Below, in pieces: positions 47,433 through 57,882 of a stretch of 64,000 nt of DNA. Position 1 is the stretch's first letter. Each line of letters opens with the position of its first letter. The notes below the pieces were generated by a model. The model was not told the DNA's origin. It was given only the letters and a program-made list of their open reading frames with translations, and ran no database searches. A program made the translations under genes and the position numbers. Origin of the DNA: Cognaticolwellia aestuarii (GTDB taxonomy: Bacteria; Pseudomonadota; Gammaproteobacteria; Enterobacterales; Alteromonadaceae); the NCBI RefSeq assembly GCF_002000025.1, contig NZ_MUZV01000005.1, forward strand, positions 300,610 through 364,609, written 5' to 3'.

Positions 47433-48651
47433 TTTTTAATTTTCTTTGTTTAGTTAACCAAAGATACCTAATTATAAAAGTTACTGTTAGTGAAATACAT
47501 AACGAATAAACAGAAGTTATACCAAAGTTAATTCCTAACTTCAGTCCCGCAACCAAAGTTATTGTATATGCAATAAATCCAACGACCATGGATGGGGAAA
47601 TAACCGATAAGTCTTTCTCCGCTACAAAATAGTGTGACATTAAATATATATTTAAAAAAATATAAAAAAGATATAAAAGCATTCCCTTTTTACTTATAAC
47701 AACATTACAGATTTCACAACCTAAAGCTGGATAAAATAAGGTCCATAAAAAATCCATCAAAAAGTAACCAGCTAAACATACAATTAAAAAAAATGGAATG
47801 AATCGCGATATAAACCATGACTTAATACGTAAATAACGTGCTTTATCATTTTCATAAATGCTAATTATTTTTTTCTGAAACACCAATGCTAGCGTGGATG
47901 ATGCAGTGGAAATTGCCACTATAAAGCGAAAAAACAAAGCCATTTCGTTATACTCTTCTACGTCAGAAATAGCCTTATATCCGATAATAACTGGAGCGTT
48001 AAAATAAAAATACCAAAGTAAATTATTAGGTATTAAAGGGAGCGAAATTTTATACCAAAAAGGCCTTATTTTTTTAAGCGAAGCCTTTAATTTAACAAAA
48101 GTAACACTAAATTTCACATCACACTTTATCAACAAATATATAGTTATTAATACATATATAGTTGATTCAGAATACAAAAGCACAAGTAAAGTCAACTCTC
48201 CATACAGATATTTACTAAAGAAGAAAAGAGTTAAATACAATAAACCAGGTAGCATATAAGCTATGAAAACTATTCTTTCATTTATTGAAGCTCTAGCATA
48301 ATCAGCTACAACAATAAAAATAGCGACAATCAACGACATAAAAAAACCAGAAGTCATAATGTGCGAAAAGCTTGCGGCAATAACAAAAATTAGGAAAGCA
48401 AAAAAAATTATGGGGTAAAAGCTACTTAAAACAGAATGCAAATTTTTAGTAAAAACACTACGTAAACCACATCTAAAAAAAGTTGTCCCAAGCTGCAAAG
48501 ATAAAAGCTGGCTTCCGAGTTGCCACACTGCAAAATATAATGCATATTGCTGAAAATCAGAAGCATTTACAGCAAAAGCAAGTAAGAAAAAACCTGCAAG
48601 CGCCATCCCTCTGGATACAACAAGTACCAATATATTACTTAGATACCCCAT
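47419..48651 (-). CDS. Wzx-like oligosaccharide flippase
   Basis: A 410-residue membrane protein with about 12 predicted helices. The N-terminus MGYLSNILVLVVSRGMALAGFFLLAFAVNASDFQQYALYFAVWQLG is characteristic of polysaccharide-transporter/MATE-like flippases. It would turn the undecaprenyl-linked repeat unit to the periplasm for Wzy. The call is by topology, the start segment and the locus. It is strongly AT-rich. It starts 17 bases after the wecB stop and overlaps the nitroreductase gene. The start is chosen as the only ATG before the first helix. Confidence 0.82.
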   Translation of the reverse strand: MGYLSNILVLVVSRGMALAGFFLLAFAVNASDFQQYALYFAVWQLGSQLLSLQLGTTFFRCGLRSVFTKNLHSVLSSFYPIIFFAFLIFVIAASFSHIMTSGFFMSLIVAIFIVVADYARASINERIVFIAYMLPGLLYLTLFFFSKYLYGELTLLVLLYSESTIYVLITIYLLIKCDVKFSVTFVKLKASLKKIRPFWYKISLPLIPNNLLWYFYFNAPVIIGYKAISDVEEYNEMALFFRFIVAISTASSTLALVFQKKIISIYENDKARYLRIKSWFISRFIPFFLIVCLAGYFLMDFLWTLFYPALGCEICNVVISKKGMLLYLFYIFLNIYLMSHYFVAEKDLSVISPSMVVGFIAYTITLVAGLKLGINFGITSVYSLCISLTVTFIIRYLWLTKQRKLKNENI

Positions 48652-48668
48652 TATAAGCTAATTTAGAT

Positions 48669-49808
48669 TCATAGTTGGCATGCAGTATATAAGTTTTCAA
48701 TTATACGTGTACATGCTTGCCCATCACCATATGGGTTATGGGCAACACTCATTGCATTATACGCAACTTTGCTTGACAACAACTCGCTTAATTCGCTCAC
48801 TATTTTTTCAACATCTGTTCCTACTAATTTAACAGTCCCAGCATTAACGGCTTCTGGGCGCTCTGTTGTATCACGCATTACAAGTACAGGTTTACCCAAT
48901 GAAGGTGCTTCTTCTTGTATCCCACCAGAGTCTGTTAAAAGTACATATGATTTATTCATCAAATAGACAAAAGGTAAATAATCTAGGGGCTCAATGAGGT
49001 AAACATTTTTTAAGTCCGCAAGCAACCTATTAACAGGTTCTCTTACATTAGGGTTTAGATGCATTGGATAAACTAAATCAACATCAGGACATTTCTTTGC
49101 TATTTGCGCAATAGCTTCACAAATACGTTCAAACCCACCACCAAAACTTTCCCGCCTATGGCCAGTAACCAAAACAATTCTTCTGCTTTCATCAAGGTAA
49201 TTAAATTTAGCTTCCAATCTTGATTTTAAATCAGAGTTCGTTTCTAGTTTTTTTATTACATTATGTAGAGCATCTATCACTGTATTACCAGTGACTATAA
49301 CCTTATCAGGAACAGTATTTTCTTTTAATAAATTTTGCTTTGAGCTTTCCGTTGGAGCGAAATGTAAATCGGCAATAGTTCCCGTCAACCTTCTATTCCC
49401 TTCTTCTGGCCAAGGAGAGTAGATATTGCCAGTCCTTAACCCAGCTTCTACATGACCGACTTTAATTTTTTGATAATAAGCCGCTAATGTTGTCGATAAT
49501 GTAGTTGCTGTATCACCATGCACTAATACATAGTCTGGTTTAAAGTCAGCTAAAATCGGTTTTAACCCCGTTAATATTCCGCAAGTAATATCGGTCAAGT
49601 CTTGACCAGGCTTCATTAAGTTCAAATCATAATCCGGTGTTATCTCAAATAACTCTAGTACCTGATCCAGCATCTCTCGATGTTGTGCTGTTACACAGAT
49701 TTTTGCTTCAAATCGTTCATCTGTCGATAGTGCATCAACTAACGGCGCCATTTTTATGGCTTCTGGTCTAGTCCCAAATACAGTAAGAATACGTTTTTTT
49801 ATAGTCAT
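48669..49808 (-). CDS. wecB: UDP-N-acetylglucosamine 2-epimerase (non-hydrolysing)
   Basis: A 379-residue GT-B-fold epimerase making UDP-ManNAc. [15 protein letters not shown] at residues 9-23, [32 protein letters not shown] near 94-125 and [28 protein letters not shown] near 287-315 are all intact. No WecC-type ManNAc dehydrogenase is adjacent; the dehydrogenase at 56.4 kb is of the WbpO/TviB type. The gene lies between wzx and the WecA-like transferase. Confidence 0.95.
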   Translation of the reverse strand: MTIKKRILTVFGTRPEAIKMAPLVDALSTDERFEAKICVTAQHREMLDQVLELFEITPDYDLNLMKPGQDLTDITCGILTGLKPILADFKPDYVLVHGDTATTLSTTLAAYYQKIKVGHVEAGLRTGNIYSPWPEEGNRRLTGTIADLHFAPTESSKQNLLKENTVPDKVIVTGNTVIDALHNVIKKLETNSDLKSRLEAKFNYLDESRRIVLVTGHRRESFGGGFERICEAIAQIAKKCPDVDLVYPMHLNPNVREPVNRLLADLKNVYLIEPLDYLPFVYLMNKSYVLLTDSGGIQEEAPSLGKPVLVMRDTTERPEAVNAGTVKLVGTDVEKIVSELSELLSSKVAYNAMSVAHNPYGDGQACTRIIENLYTACQL

Positions 49809-49858
49809 AGGGGTTACTTTGTAGTGATTAATATTTTAAAGTTATTGTTTAAGTTTTA

Positions 49859-50896
49859 CTACTCGTCATATTTCCAACTAAAATGACGAGCATATTTGTT
49901 ATATAGTGCGAATATCAACACAAATAATATTAATTGAAAACTTTCAGCCACTTGAAAATACTCACCTAAAACACCAAATATAGACATAAATACTGAAGAT
50001 ACTGTTATTACGACTAACGTCTGGCGTGAAGACAAACCTGCACGTTGTAATATGTGATGTAAATGATCTCTATCAGGTTTAAAAGGCGATTTGCCTTTTC
50101 GGTAACGACGCATCACAATAGCTAACATATCCATTAAGGGTATCGCACATATCCATAAAGCAGTTACAGGTCTAAATGATGCATTTTCGCCCTGAGTCCC
50201 GATGGTTAATAACCAAATAACGCTTAAACCTATGAACATACTTCCTGCATCGCCCATGAATATTTTTTTGCTATACATTTTAAAGTAACCAAGATTGAAC
50301 ATAAGATAAGGCAAAGTCGCAGTTGCTAGAATGAGTGGGTATGATAAATACCCTTGATTACCACTCATTAAGAACAATACTGCAATTGCAGTAAAAGTAT
50401 TCAAACTTAAGCTGCCAATTAATCCGTCGATACCATCAACCATGTTATAAGCATTGATCACCACAATAATGGCAAAATAAGTAAACACAATTCCAACAGG
50501 GCCGAGCTCAATATTGCCGAAACTGAATAAATCGCCTAAGTTAGATATATAGCCACCAACGCCGTAAATCATTAAACTGGCAATGATTATTTGTCCGACG
50601 ATTCGTATCCGTACCTTCAAGTCGAACTTATCATCAAGCGCCCCAATAAAAACCATCATCGCTGATGCAATTAAATACATGCGCAGCTCTAAAGTATTTG
50701 GTAGCCAAAGAAGACTTGCTGCCAAAACAGCAACAAATATCGAAATACCACCTATCAAGGGTACTTGCCCTTGATGTCGTTTACGGGCATTAGGTTTGTC
50801 TACTAACCCGACATCAATGGCAATTGGTTTAAATAATTTGATCGCTAAAAAAGCAAAACAAAAGGCAGTAATAGCAGCTATTACCATGATATTCAC
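49859..50896 (-). CDS. WecA-like undecaprenyl-phosphate sugar-1-phosphate transferase
   Basis: A 345-residue integral membrane enzyme of the MraY/WecA (PNPT) family with about 11 helices. DKPNARKRHQGQVPLIGG near residue 36, the catalytic ALDDKFDL near 85, NAYNMVDGIDGLIGS near 150, FMGDAGSMFIG near 213 and the histidine motif DHLHHIL near 280 are all present. It starts repeat-unit synthesis by moving GlcNAc-1-P (or a similar sugar) onto undecaprenyl phosphate. No PHPT-type initiator is in the locus, so this is the likely first enzyme. The start overlaps the wzz stop by four bases (ATGA). Confidence 0.9.
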   Translation of the reverse strand: MNIMVIAAITAFCFAFLAIKLFKPIAIDVGLVDKPNARKRHQGQVPLIGGISIFVAVLAASLLWLPNTLELRMYLIASAMMVFIGALDDKFDLKVRIRIVGQIIIASLMIYGVGGYISNLGDLFSFGNIELGPVGIVFTYFAIIVVINAYNMVDGIDGLIGSLSLNTFTAIAVLFLMSGNQGYLSYPLILATATLPYLMFNLGYFKMYSKKIFMGDAGSMFIGLSVIWLLTIGTQGENASFRPVTALWICAIPLMDMLAIVMRRYRKGKSPFKPDRDHLHHILQRAGLSSRQTLVVITVSSVFMSIFGVLGEYFQVAESFQLILFVLIFALYNKYARHFSWKYDE

Positions 50897-51846
50897 TCCT
50901 GATTACTTTTATTAGAGAAATAACGAATAAGTACAATTAGTAAAGATAAGATCCCTCCTAGCATAGTGCCTAAAACTACAATTAAAGCTCGCTTAGGTTT
51001 TGCTTTTTCTTCAGGCGCATTAGCAGGGTCAATGGTTTTTAACACATACTCTCTTGACACTTCAGCCAACATGATAATTTTAGTTTGTTCTTCAATAAGC
51101 TGATAGAAGACAGTCTGCATATCTGCTAGCTGAGTTTCTTGTAATTTTTCTGACAAATAGTCTATGCTATTTTGGGCTTCAACTTTATCTTGTTGGCGAA
51201 TAGTTGAATTGATGTCATCGACTAACCATACCAACCATTGAGTCGCCACTTCAGGAGAATAATGTTCAATGGCTAAGGTGATCATACCATTTTCTTTATC
51301 TGTGCTAACTGACAGCACTTGCTTGAATGCTTTAAACGCTTCCCATGATGATGGTTCAGGTTTTTTGGGCGCTTCAACCTCTCTCAACCAGGAGTTAGTC
51401 TCTGAATTATAGATTTCATCATCTATGGTTAGGGTATTACTATTAGGATCCCAATTATTGGCGGCCATTAATGGCACTAACAATTGATGTTTGGCTATGA
51501 AGTTTTCAAGAAAAAGGCGTGACTTAAGTACCTCAAGCGCTAAGCCTGTTTTATCAGTACCTCCGCTCCCCAAATTAATACCAGCAAGGCTAGCTAAGCC
51601 ACCAAACTGGCCAGCCATTTTAGCTAAGCCTCCTGCACCGCCTTGCTCACTAGCAGGCGCTAGTAAAGTTGATGCTCGGTAGATGTTAGGCTGATTAATC
51701 GCATATATAATTGAGGAAATAGCGAATAAAGCGCTGATAGCAATAATTAATAGTTTGCCTGACCAAATAGCACGCCAAAGCTCTGCTAAGTCAATTTCGT
51801 CACTTTCGGGGATCTGTTGTTGCTGATAAAATTCGTTTGAATTCAT
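50893..51846 (-). CDS. wzz: Wzz-family polysaccharide chain-length regulator
   Basis: A protein of 317 residues from ATG 51846, or 333 from an upstream GTG at 51894; neither has a good ribosome site. ATG is preferred because the conserved part begins close behind it. The N-terminal cytoplasmic segment ends in DEIDLAELWRAIWSGKLLII with the first helix. The periplasmic coiled domain carries NSIDYLSEKLQETQ. The proline-rich APEEKAKPKRALIVVLGTMLGGILSLLIVL ends the protein with the second helix. It sets polymer length with Wzy. It resembles OtnB of Vibrio O139, fitting the WbfF/OtnA-like exporter upstream. Confidence 0.88.
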   Translation of the reverse strand: MNSNEFYQQQQIPESDEIDLAELWRAIWSGKLLIIAISALFAISSIIYAINQPNIYRASTLLAPASEQGGAGGLAKMAGQFGGLASLAGINLGSGGTDKTGLALEVLKSRLFLENFIAKHQLLVPLMAANNWDPNSNTLTIDDEIYNSETNSWLREVEAPKKPEPSSWEAFKAFKQVLSVSTDKENGMITLAIEHYSPEVATQWLVWLVDDINSTIRQQDKVEAQNSIDYLSEKLQETQLADMQTVFYQLIEEQTKIIMLAEVSREYVLKTIDPANAPEEKAKPKRALIVVLGTMLGGILSLLIVLIRYFSNKSNQE

Positions 51847-51894
51847 TGCATTGACTTCTTCTGAAGTACTTCCTTGCAGTCTATGATTTTTCAC

Positions 51895-52217
51895 AATAAC
51901 TCGCGTTTAAGTTCATTTTTGTACTATTCCTTTGAGCATTTAGCTTGATACTTTAACCTAATGCATTTGTGCGCTGGGCATTATAGCAAGGTGTTTAGCG
52001 TTTTTAATAGTGCTTTAGTAATTTTTTTAAATAATTACTCTAAATTAAGCCTTTCTTCACCGACTTCAGATTCAGGGCATTTCTACACAGAGGGAAAAGA
52101 AAGTACACTAAAAAGCTATTAAAATATAAAAGCATTATTCTTTCTTTCCCGTAACTTCTGCAGATTTGATACAGTTTTTAGCTTTTTGAATCAGCCATCA
52201 AGTATTTTCAACTTAAT
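51895..52217 (-). other. Gene-free stretch upstream of wzz
   Basis: About 320 AT-rich bases between the SLBB exporter and wzz. No ORF, palindrome or repeat of the AGCTGTCAG family is visible. It could hold an internal promoter. Confidence 0.4.
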
Positions 52218-55007
52218 TTATAAGCTACCGATTGCCGCTACAGCAACTGCCGAGTTATAAATAATTTGCGTAACCGCAGACCATAATGTTAAGCCATCTT
52301 TATATTCTAAGTCTAGCGGTACAACAATGGTATCTCCTGCTGCTAATAGCTCACCTTGGCTTGCAAACCAATTGTCGTTACTGGCCAGCCTAACTGAGCC
52401 GTCAGCTTTAATAACGTATATACGATCTTGATCTGCTCGTGTTTTTAAGCCGCCCGATCTATCGATATAATCATGTAAATCAAAAGCATTTTTGTAAATA
52501 TGAGAGGTAGCATATTGCACCTCACCTATCACACTTATTGACTCTTTAGCTTTTGGAATATACAGCGCATCACCATCATCTAAACGAATATCGTCAGGGC
52601 TGTCATGAGCTATTATATGCGGCAAGTCAATAACCAAACGCCCAACAGCTTCAGCTACATTAAGTTTGCTTAATAAGTCAGTCGATTCTGCAAGTTCAGT
52701 ATTATTTTTTTCATCACTTGTTAAACTAATTTGCGCGGTTTCATTTTCAAGTTGGGCCTGTAGTTGTGCTATTTTTTCGGCTTCTTGCTTTTTCAATGCC
52801 ACACGCGTGAAAATGGCGGCTTTTGCATCCGCCTCAGATGTTAGCCCACCTGCTCGGGCTATTACGTCGCTTAATTTTTCACCTTTTTTCAGTGTATAAT
52901 TTCCCGGAAAAACGACTTCGCCAACCAGCTTTATTTCTCGATTATCTTGCCATTCAGGAATGCGTTTAACATGCAAAGTATCTAACGATTGCAGTAAAAA
53001 ACCACTGTTTAGCTTAATGTTTTGATGGGTTATTTCAGCATTTTTTATGCCGTCGTGGTTAAAGCGGACTAAGTCTGCATCAACTAAATAGCTAGACTCT
53101 TTTAAGCCCCCAGCTAAATTAATTAGCTCGCTACTCGTCATGTTAACAACGTAGGGATATTGACCAGGAAAATGTACATCGCCAGAAATTGTTACTACGT
53201 TTTGCGCTAATGTTTTATCTGCCTGTTGACGCAATTCAGCAATTAAATCTTTTAGCAATTCAGTGCGTGGTTGGTCATGTTCAAATAAATATAAACGATC
53301 TAGTGCAACTAAACGCTTATCTAACGCGTCCCTATTTGTTAGATCTAGATAAAAAACCTCAGTATTTAACTGCGTATTTTTTCTTGCTAGCAAAGCAAAT
53401 TTTAATTCCGACTTTTGCGTATAGCCCATGCCCGCATTTAATAAATCTTTCACATTAGCATTTACCGTTAACGGGTACTCACCAGGGTTACGTATTGCGC
53501 CATTAATAGTCACTACTTTAGCGGCTTCTGCGAGTTCGGTTTGCGTTTTTAGTACATTAAGCAAAGGGGTTAAACTTGCACTGCGATTGCGTTGTTTATT
53601 AAAGACATAAACTGTATCTTCAGCCTGTAATGCAAAGTCTACGGCTGCTTGTTTACTCTTTATGTACTCTGAATAATTAACACTATAACTGGTTAATTTG
53701 CCGGTAATCGGGTTTTTACGGGTGATTAAAATATATTCGAGATCAGGTTGCTCTTTAAAATCATTAATACTGGTTAAAATGTCGCTTAATTTACTATTTT
53801 TGTGCCAGCCATATATACCGGGACGTTGCACATGGCCTTTTACGGTTATACTTTGCTCTAATGCTGATAATACTGAGCCAACTTCGATTACATCGCCGTT
53901 TCTAACTTTGCTATTTTGCGCAGTATTAAGGTCAACACTGATAACTGAGCGTAAACCACTGTTATTTATGCGGCCTATTTTACCTACTTTTTCAAAAGCG
54001 GTTGCAGTTACACCGCCCGCAAGTTTTATAACATCACCTATGTTTTGCTCATTTTTAAGTTCGTAAATTGCAGGGCGACTTACTTCACCTTTAACACCAA
54101 CAGTGTTACCTACCGTCGGAATAAAAACTACATCGCCAGCCATTAAGCTGACATCACCTGACGTGTCACCAGCTAGTAATAGTTGATATAAATCTAGCGT
54201 TGCGACAACTTTACCGCGACGCTTTACTTGAATATTACGCAGTGAACCAATTTCATTGATACCACCCGCCGCATATATGGCTTGCGTTACAGTTGCTAAT
54301 GAGCTTAATGTGTAAGAAGCAGCACGATATGCCTCACCTAGTACAAATACTCTGATCGAGCGCAGTTCACCCATCGAAATATTGCTTTTGACACCAATTT
54401 TTCGTTCTTGGATATTACTACTTATTAGTTTTTTAACTTCGCTAAAATTTTGCCCTGCTACATTGATAGGCCCTAGTTGCGGAATATCGATATTGCCTTG
54501 ACGATTCACCGTTAAGTTGTATGAAACGGTTTCTTTACCATAAAGTTGAATTGACAAGCTATCGCCAGGGCCAACCATATACTCTGAAGGAATTGGTATG
54601 TCTGATACTGGTGCAAATGTTGATGGCTCGCCAGCAAAAAGATCATAACCAAAAGGTTTTAGTTTAAAGCTATCGGTACTGCTACTAAATTGTAAGCTGT
54701 CAGCTTCAACCGTTTGTTTTTCAACTATTGCTTGTTCTTCATTAGCACTATGGGTGGCATTATCACGAACGGGTACAAGCTCGTTTAACGATGGTGAATT
54801 TTGCCGTGAATTATTTGCAGTTTTGTTGCCTAAAACATTTATGGTTGATAAATCAATCCCCATACTACTTGCTAACGCTTGTTGCTGAGTTGGCGACATT
54901 TTTTTAAATTGTTCAATTTGAGCTTGGCTTATTTCAGCAGCCGTTGTGAAATAACTCACAAATACGAGGGTAGAACTTAGAATGATTTTATTGAAGAATG
55001 GTTTCAT
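52218..55007 (-). CDS. WbfF/OtnA-like polysaccharide export protein with multiple SLBB domains (second copy)
   Basis: A 929-residue exported protein. A signal peptide at residues 1-24 is followed by IEQFKKMSPTQQQALASSMGIDLS. The polysaccharide-export domain lies near 140-230 (YMVGPGDSLSIQLYGKETVSYNLTVNRQGNIDIPQLGPI). Repeated SLBB units follow (GEVSRPAIYELKNEQNIGDVIKLAGG; GHVQRPGIYGWHKN; GEVVFPGNYTLKKGEKLSDVIARAGGL), ending in LTLWSAVTQIIYNSAVAVAAIGSL. It has the large WbfF layout rather than the 380-residue Wza one, and no lipobox cysteine. It is a paralogue of the 57.9-60.6 kb gene, same order of domains but clearly diverged. Probably outer-membrane export of the polymer. Confidence 0.9.
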   Translation of the reverse strand: MKPFFNKIILSSTLVFVSYFTTAAEISQAQIEQFKKMSPTQQQALASSMGIDLSTINVLGNKTANNSRQNSPSLNELVPVRDNATHSANEEQAIVEKQTVEADSLQFSSSTDSFKLKPFGYDLFAGEPSTFAPVSDIPIPSEYMVGPGDSLSIQLYGKETVSYNLTVNRQGNIDIPQLGPINVAGQNFSEVKKLISSNIQERKIGVKSNISMGELRSIRVFVLGEAYRAASYTLSSLATVTQAIYAAGGINEIGSLRNIQVKRRGKVVATLDLYQLLLAGDTSGDVSLMAGDVVFIPTVGNTVGVKGEVSRPAIYELKNEQNIGDVIKLAGGVTATAFEKVGKIGRINNSGLRSVISVDLNTAQNSKVRNGDVIEVGSVLSALEQSITVKGHVQRPGIYGWHKNSKLSDILTSINDFKEQPDLEYILITRKNPITGKLTSYSVNYSEYIKSKQAAVDFALQAEDTVYVFNKQRNRSASLTPLLNVLKTQTELAEAAKVVTINGAIRNPGEYPLTVNANVKDLLNAGMGYTQKSELKFALLARKNTQLNTEVFYLDLTNRDALDKRLVALDRLYLFEHDQPRTELLKDLIAELRQQADKTLAQNVVTISGDVHFPGQYPYVVNMTSSELINLAGGLKESSYLVDADLVRFNHDGIKNAEITHQNIKLNSGFLLQSLDTLHVKRIPEWQDNREIKLVGEVVFPGNYTLKKGEKLSDVIARAGGLTSEADAKAAIFTRVALKKQEAEKIAQLQAQLENETAQISLTSDEKNNTELAESTDLLSKLNVAEAVGRLVIDLPHIIAHDSPDDIRLDDGDALYIPKAKESISVIGEVQYATSHIYKNAFDLHDYIDRSGGLKTRADQDRIYVIKADGSVRLASNDNWFASQGELLAAGDTIVVPLDLEYKDGLTLWSAVTQIIYNSAVAVAAIGSL

Positions 55008-55210
55008 TTATAAATTACTTCATTGATTATTATGGTTTTATTATATAGACACTTTATATATAGATTTAACTTAGTTGGGGTGCAAATAAATTTCCTTATC
55101 TGTGATGCTTAATATCTTGAAACTCCACATAAAATGTAAATTACCTCGCACGTGTTGTCAAAAATTTAATATTACAAGGCCTATTTCATTTATATCTTGT
55201 TTGTTTATTT

Positions 55211-55307
55211 GTCGGGCTAAAGCCCGACCTACAAAATCCAAAGTCCTACAGAACAATTATAGATTTGTTTTATTTGTATCATTAGTGTCAGATTGAAATC
55301 CGACACT
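55211..55307. repeat. Two REP-like palindromes sharing a CTACAAAATC tail
   Basis: GTCGGGCTAAAGCCCGAC at 55211-55228 and AGTGTC...GACACT at 55284-55307 (inner ATTGAAAT) are hairpins about 75 bases apart. Each is followed by CTACAAAATC. They differ in sequence from the AGCTGTCAG family. They lie in the 306-base gap after the epimerase gene. Confidence 0.65.
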
Positions 55308-55313
55308 ACAAAA

Positions 55314-56354
55314 TCATTTATTGGTTAAGAATTTTATGTACCAAGGCATGGCTTTATCTATACCTTGTTGGATACGGTATTCTGGCAGGTAACCTAATAA
55401 CTCTTTCGCTTTCGAAATATCCGCTTGTGAATGACGTACGTCACCCGCTCTGAAATCTCTGTAAACAGCCGGTTTTTCATAACAAACTTTATTTTGACCT
55501 AATGCTAAAGCTAAACTATTAAATAGTTCATTCAGTGTTGTTCTATCACCCAAGGCAACATTATAAACTTGGTTTTTGCCTTCTTCGCTGGCTGTTGCAG
55601 CTAGTATATTAGCTTGCACTGCGTTTTCAACAAAGCAAAAGTCTCGGCTAGTTTCACCATCACCATTAATAAACAAGTCTTGATTTTCAATCATTGCCGC
55701 CGTCCATTTAGGAATAACCGCTGCATATGCGCCATTGGGATCTTGACGTTTGCCAAATACATTAAAATAACGTAAACCTGTGGCATTTAAACCATAGGTT
55801 TTATGAAATACATCAGCGTATAGTTCATTAACATATTTAGTTACTGCATAGGGTGATAAGGGCTTACCAATATGCTCTTCTACTTTTGGTAAGGCCGGGT
55901 GGTCGCCATAGGTTGAGCTTGATGCAGCATAAACAAAAGTACTGACTTTAGCGTCTTTAGCTGCGGTGATCATATTTACAAAGCCAGTTATGTTAGCTGA
56001 ATTGGTTAAAATAGGGTCGGCAATTGAGCGCGGTACTGAACCTAAAGCCGCTTGATGTAAAACATAATCAACATTTTGGTTATTAAGGGTGAGTGCTTTT
56101 TGACAATCTTCGATATTTCGAATATCGCCTTTAACAAAGGCAAAGTTTTGCCATTGCTCATTACTCACTTGGCTTTGAACTTCGTCTAAATTATGTTGAT
56201 GGCCTGTAGCAAAATTGTCTAAACCGATAACTTTTTGATTCAATAACAACAGGGTTTCGAGTAAATTAGAGCCAATAAACCCAGCTACACCAGTAATTAA
56301 CCAAACTTTAGGGGTTTGCTTAAGTTGCTTTTTTACATCATCGTACTTAGACAT
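55314..56354 (-). CDS. UDP-N-acetylglucosamine 4-epimerase (WbpP/TviC-like)
   Basis: A 346-residue extended SDR enzyme. The N-terminal extension of about 17 residues before [16 protein letters not shown] is typical of WbpP/Tvi[17 protein letters not shown] near 97 is the family-specific segment, and [15 protein letters not shown] with [14 protein letters not shown] (YxxxK near 163) completes the site. It would interconvert UDP-GlcNAc and UDP-GalNAc, supplying the dehydrogenase encoded 74 bases upstream; in Pseudomonas O6 and Salmonella Vi loci the same two genes are paired. A solo AGCTGTCAG-type hairpin lies between them. Confidence 0.92.
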   Translation of the reverse strand: MSKYDDVKKQLKQTPKVWLITGVAGFIGSNLLETLLLLNQKVIGLDNFATGHQHNLDEVQSQVSNEQWQNFAFVKGDIRNIEDCQKALTLNNQNVDYVLHQAALGSVPRSIADPILTNSANITGFVNMITAAKDAKVSTFVYAASSSTYGDHPALPKVEEHIGKPLSPYAVTKYVNELYADVFHKTYGLNATGLRYFNVFGKRQDPNGAYAAVIPKWTAAMIENQDLFINGDGETSRDFCFVENAVQANILAATASEEGKNQVYNVALGDRTTLNELFNSLALALGQNKVCYEKPAVYRDFRAGDVRHSQADISKAKELLGYLPEYRIQQGIDKAMPWYIKFLTNK

Positions 56355-56388
56355 TATTACTTCCGTTCTATAGTGTTTTATTATTTTA

Positions 56389-56416
56389 CTGACAGCTGAC
56401 TGCTCAAAACTGTCAG
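56389..56416 (-). repeat. Repeat locus E: solo minimal hairpin
   Basis: CTGACAG (56389-56395) pairs with CTGTCAG (56410-56416) around a 14-base loop. This is the smallest member of the dispersed family, with the arm words but no long core, located between the dehydrogenase and epimerase genes. Confidence 0.7.
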
Positions 56417-56428
56417 CTTTTATTTACT

Positions 56429-57709
56429 TTACAAACGCATATCAACCGACTCTTTCGGTAAAACATATTTTAAATCATAGAGTACGTGGTTGCCTTTACC
56501 TAAAGCGCGAATATTATCTACTCCCATCGCTTTAAATTCGTTATGTGAAACCGCAAGAATAATAGCATCGTAATGATCAGTATTAGGTTGCTCTGTTAGG
56601 CTTAAATTATACTCATGCTCTGCTTCTTCTGATGAGCACCACGGGTCTGTAATATCAACATTAATATTATATTCTTTAAGCTCGCTAACAATATCAACAA
56701 TTTTAGTATTGCGTAAATCTGGGCAATTTTCTTTAAAGGTAAGGCCCATAATAAGTACGTTAGCGCCTTCAACTTGAATACGTTTATGTAGCATATGCTT
56801 TACTAGCTGTGAAACAACATAAGCGCCCATGCCATCGTTTAATCGACGACCGGCTAAAATCATTTCAGGGTGATAACCTACTGACTGTGCTTTGTGTGTT
56901 AAATAGTAAGGATCAACACCAATACAGTGTCCGCCAACTAAACCGGGGCGAAATGGAAGAAAGTTCCATTTGGTGCCCGCTGCCTCTAGCACTTCTAACG
57001 TGTCAATATTGAGCTTATTAAAAATAATTGATAACTCATTGATTAAAGCGATATTAACATCACGCTGAGTATTTTCGATTACCTTAGCAGCTTCCGCAAC
57101 TTTAATAGAACTCGCTTTATGCGTGCCAGCAGTAATAATTGAACGATATAAGTCATCAACTAATGTCGCTATTTCAGGTGTTGAGCCTGAGGTTACTTTT
57201 AAAATATTAGTGACTCTATGCTCTTTGTCGCCGGGGTTAATACGCTCTGGCGAATAACCCGCATAAAAATCTTGGTTGTAGACTAAACCAGAAACACGCT
57301 CAACTACTGGGATACAAGCCTCTTCAGTTGCACCTGGGTAAACGGTTGACTCATAAATGATAATATCGTCTTTATTGACAACTTTGCCTAGCATTTCGCT
57401 GGCTTTTATCAATGGTGTTAAGTCAGGCTGTTTGTGCTTATCTATTGGCGTTGGAACAGTAACAATATAAACATTGGCAGTTTTTAAGTCTGCTACTTCA
57501 CATGAATAAGTTAAGTTAGTGGTTTCGGCTAACTCTTCATCACTTACTTCAAGTGTACTATCAGTGCCTTGTTGTAATTCAGTAATACGGCCTTTATTAA
57601 TGTCGAAACCTAATGTTTGATATTTTTTACCAAACTCAACAGCCAACGGCAAACCAACATAGCCTAAACCTATAATAGCTATTTTTATATCATTTAAGTC
57701 ACGTATCAT
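56429..57709 (-). CDS. UDP-N-acetyl-hexosamine 6-dehydrogenase (WbpO/TviB-like)
   Basis: A 426-residue UDP-sugar dehydrogenase. The NAD site [17 protein letters not shown] is at residues 15-31. [16 protein letters not shown] near 90, [12 protein letters not shown] near 118 and the catalytic cysteine in [20 protein letters not shown] near 258 are intact. The sequence follows the TviB/WbpO subgroup, which oxidises UDP-GlcNAc or UDP-GalNAc to the uronate. With the adjacent 4-epimerase it predicts UDP-GalNAcA supply. It lies between the first SLBB gene and the epimerase on the same strand. Confidence 0.92.
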   Translation of the reverse strand: MIRDLNDIKIAIIGLGYVGLPLAVEFGKKYQTLGFDINKGRITELQQGTDSTLEVSDEELAETTNLTYSCEVADLKTANVYIVTVPTPIDKHKQPDLTPLIKASEMLGKVVNKDDIIIYESTVYPGATEEACIPVVERVSGLVYNQDFYAGYSPERINPGDKEHRVTNILKVTSGSTPEIATLVDDLYRSIITAGTHKASSIKVAEAAKVIENTQRDVNIALINELSIIFNKLNIDTLEVLEAAGTKWNFLPFRPGLVGGHCIGVDPYYLTHKAQSVGYHPEMILAGRRLNDGMGAYVVSQLVKHMLHKRIQVEGANVLIMGLTFKENCPDLRNTKIVDIVSELKEYNINVDITDPWCSSEEAEHEYNLSLTEQPNTDHYDAIILAVSHNEFKAMGVDNIRALGKGNHVLYDLKYVLPKESVDMRL

Positions 57710-57766
57710 TATGCGAATCTATCCCTTGTTTTGACTGTTATTTTTAGTATTTTATCTATCCAAGCT

Positions 57767-57870
57767 TTAAGCAAAGGTTAATTAAGCTTTAAACTGTCAG
57801 TTTCAAGCTCTCAGTGCAGATCAAAAACTTCTGCTGTTATTCCTCTGCTGTTAGCTTAAAACTTAAAACT
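57767..57870 (-). repeat. Repeat locus F, degenerate
   Basis: AAACTGTCAGTTTCAAGCTCTCAGTG is followed by a hairpin-like GCAGATCAAAAACTTCTGC and a run of AAAACTT words. It is recognisably the same family but decayed, in the gap between the first SLBB gene and the dehydrogenase gene. Confidence 0.65.
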
Positions 57871-57882
57871 TAAAACTTCAAT

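Noticed and set aside
49859..50896. WecA-like gene as MraY of peptidoglycan synthesis
   Set aside because: It lies in a polysaccharide locus next to wzz and wecB with no cell-division genes nearby, and the DHLHHIL region fits WecA better.
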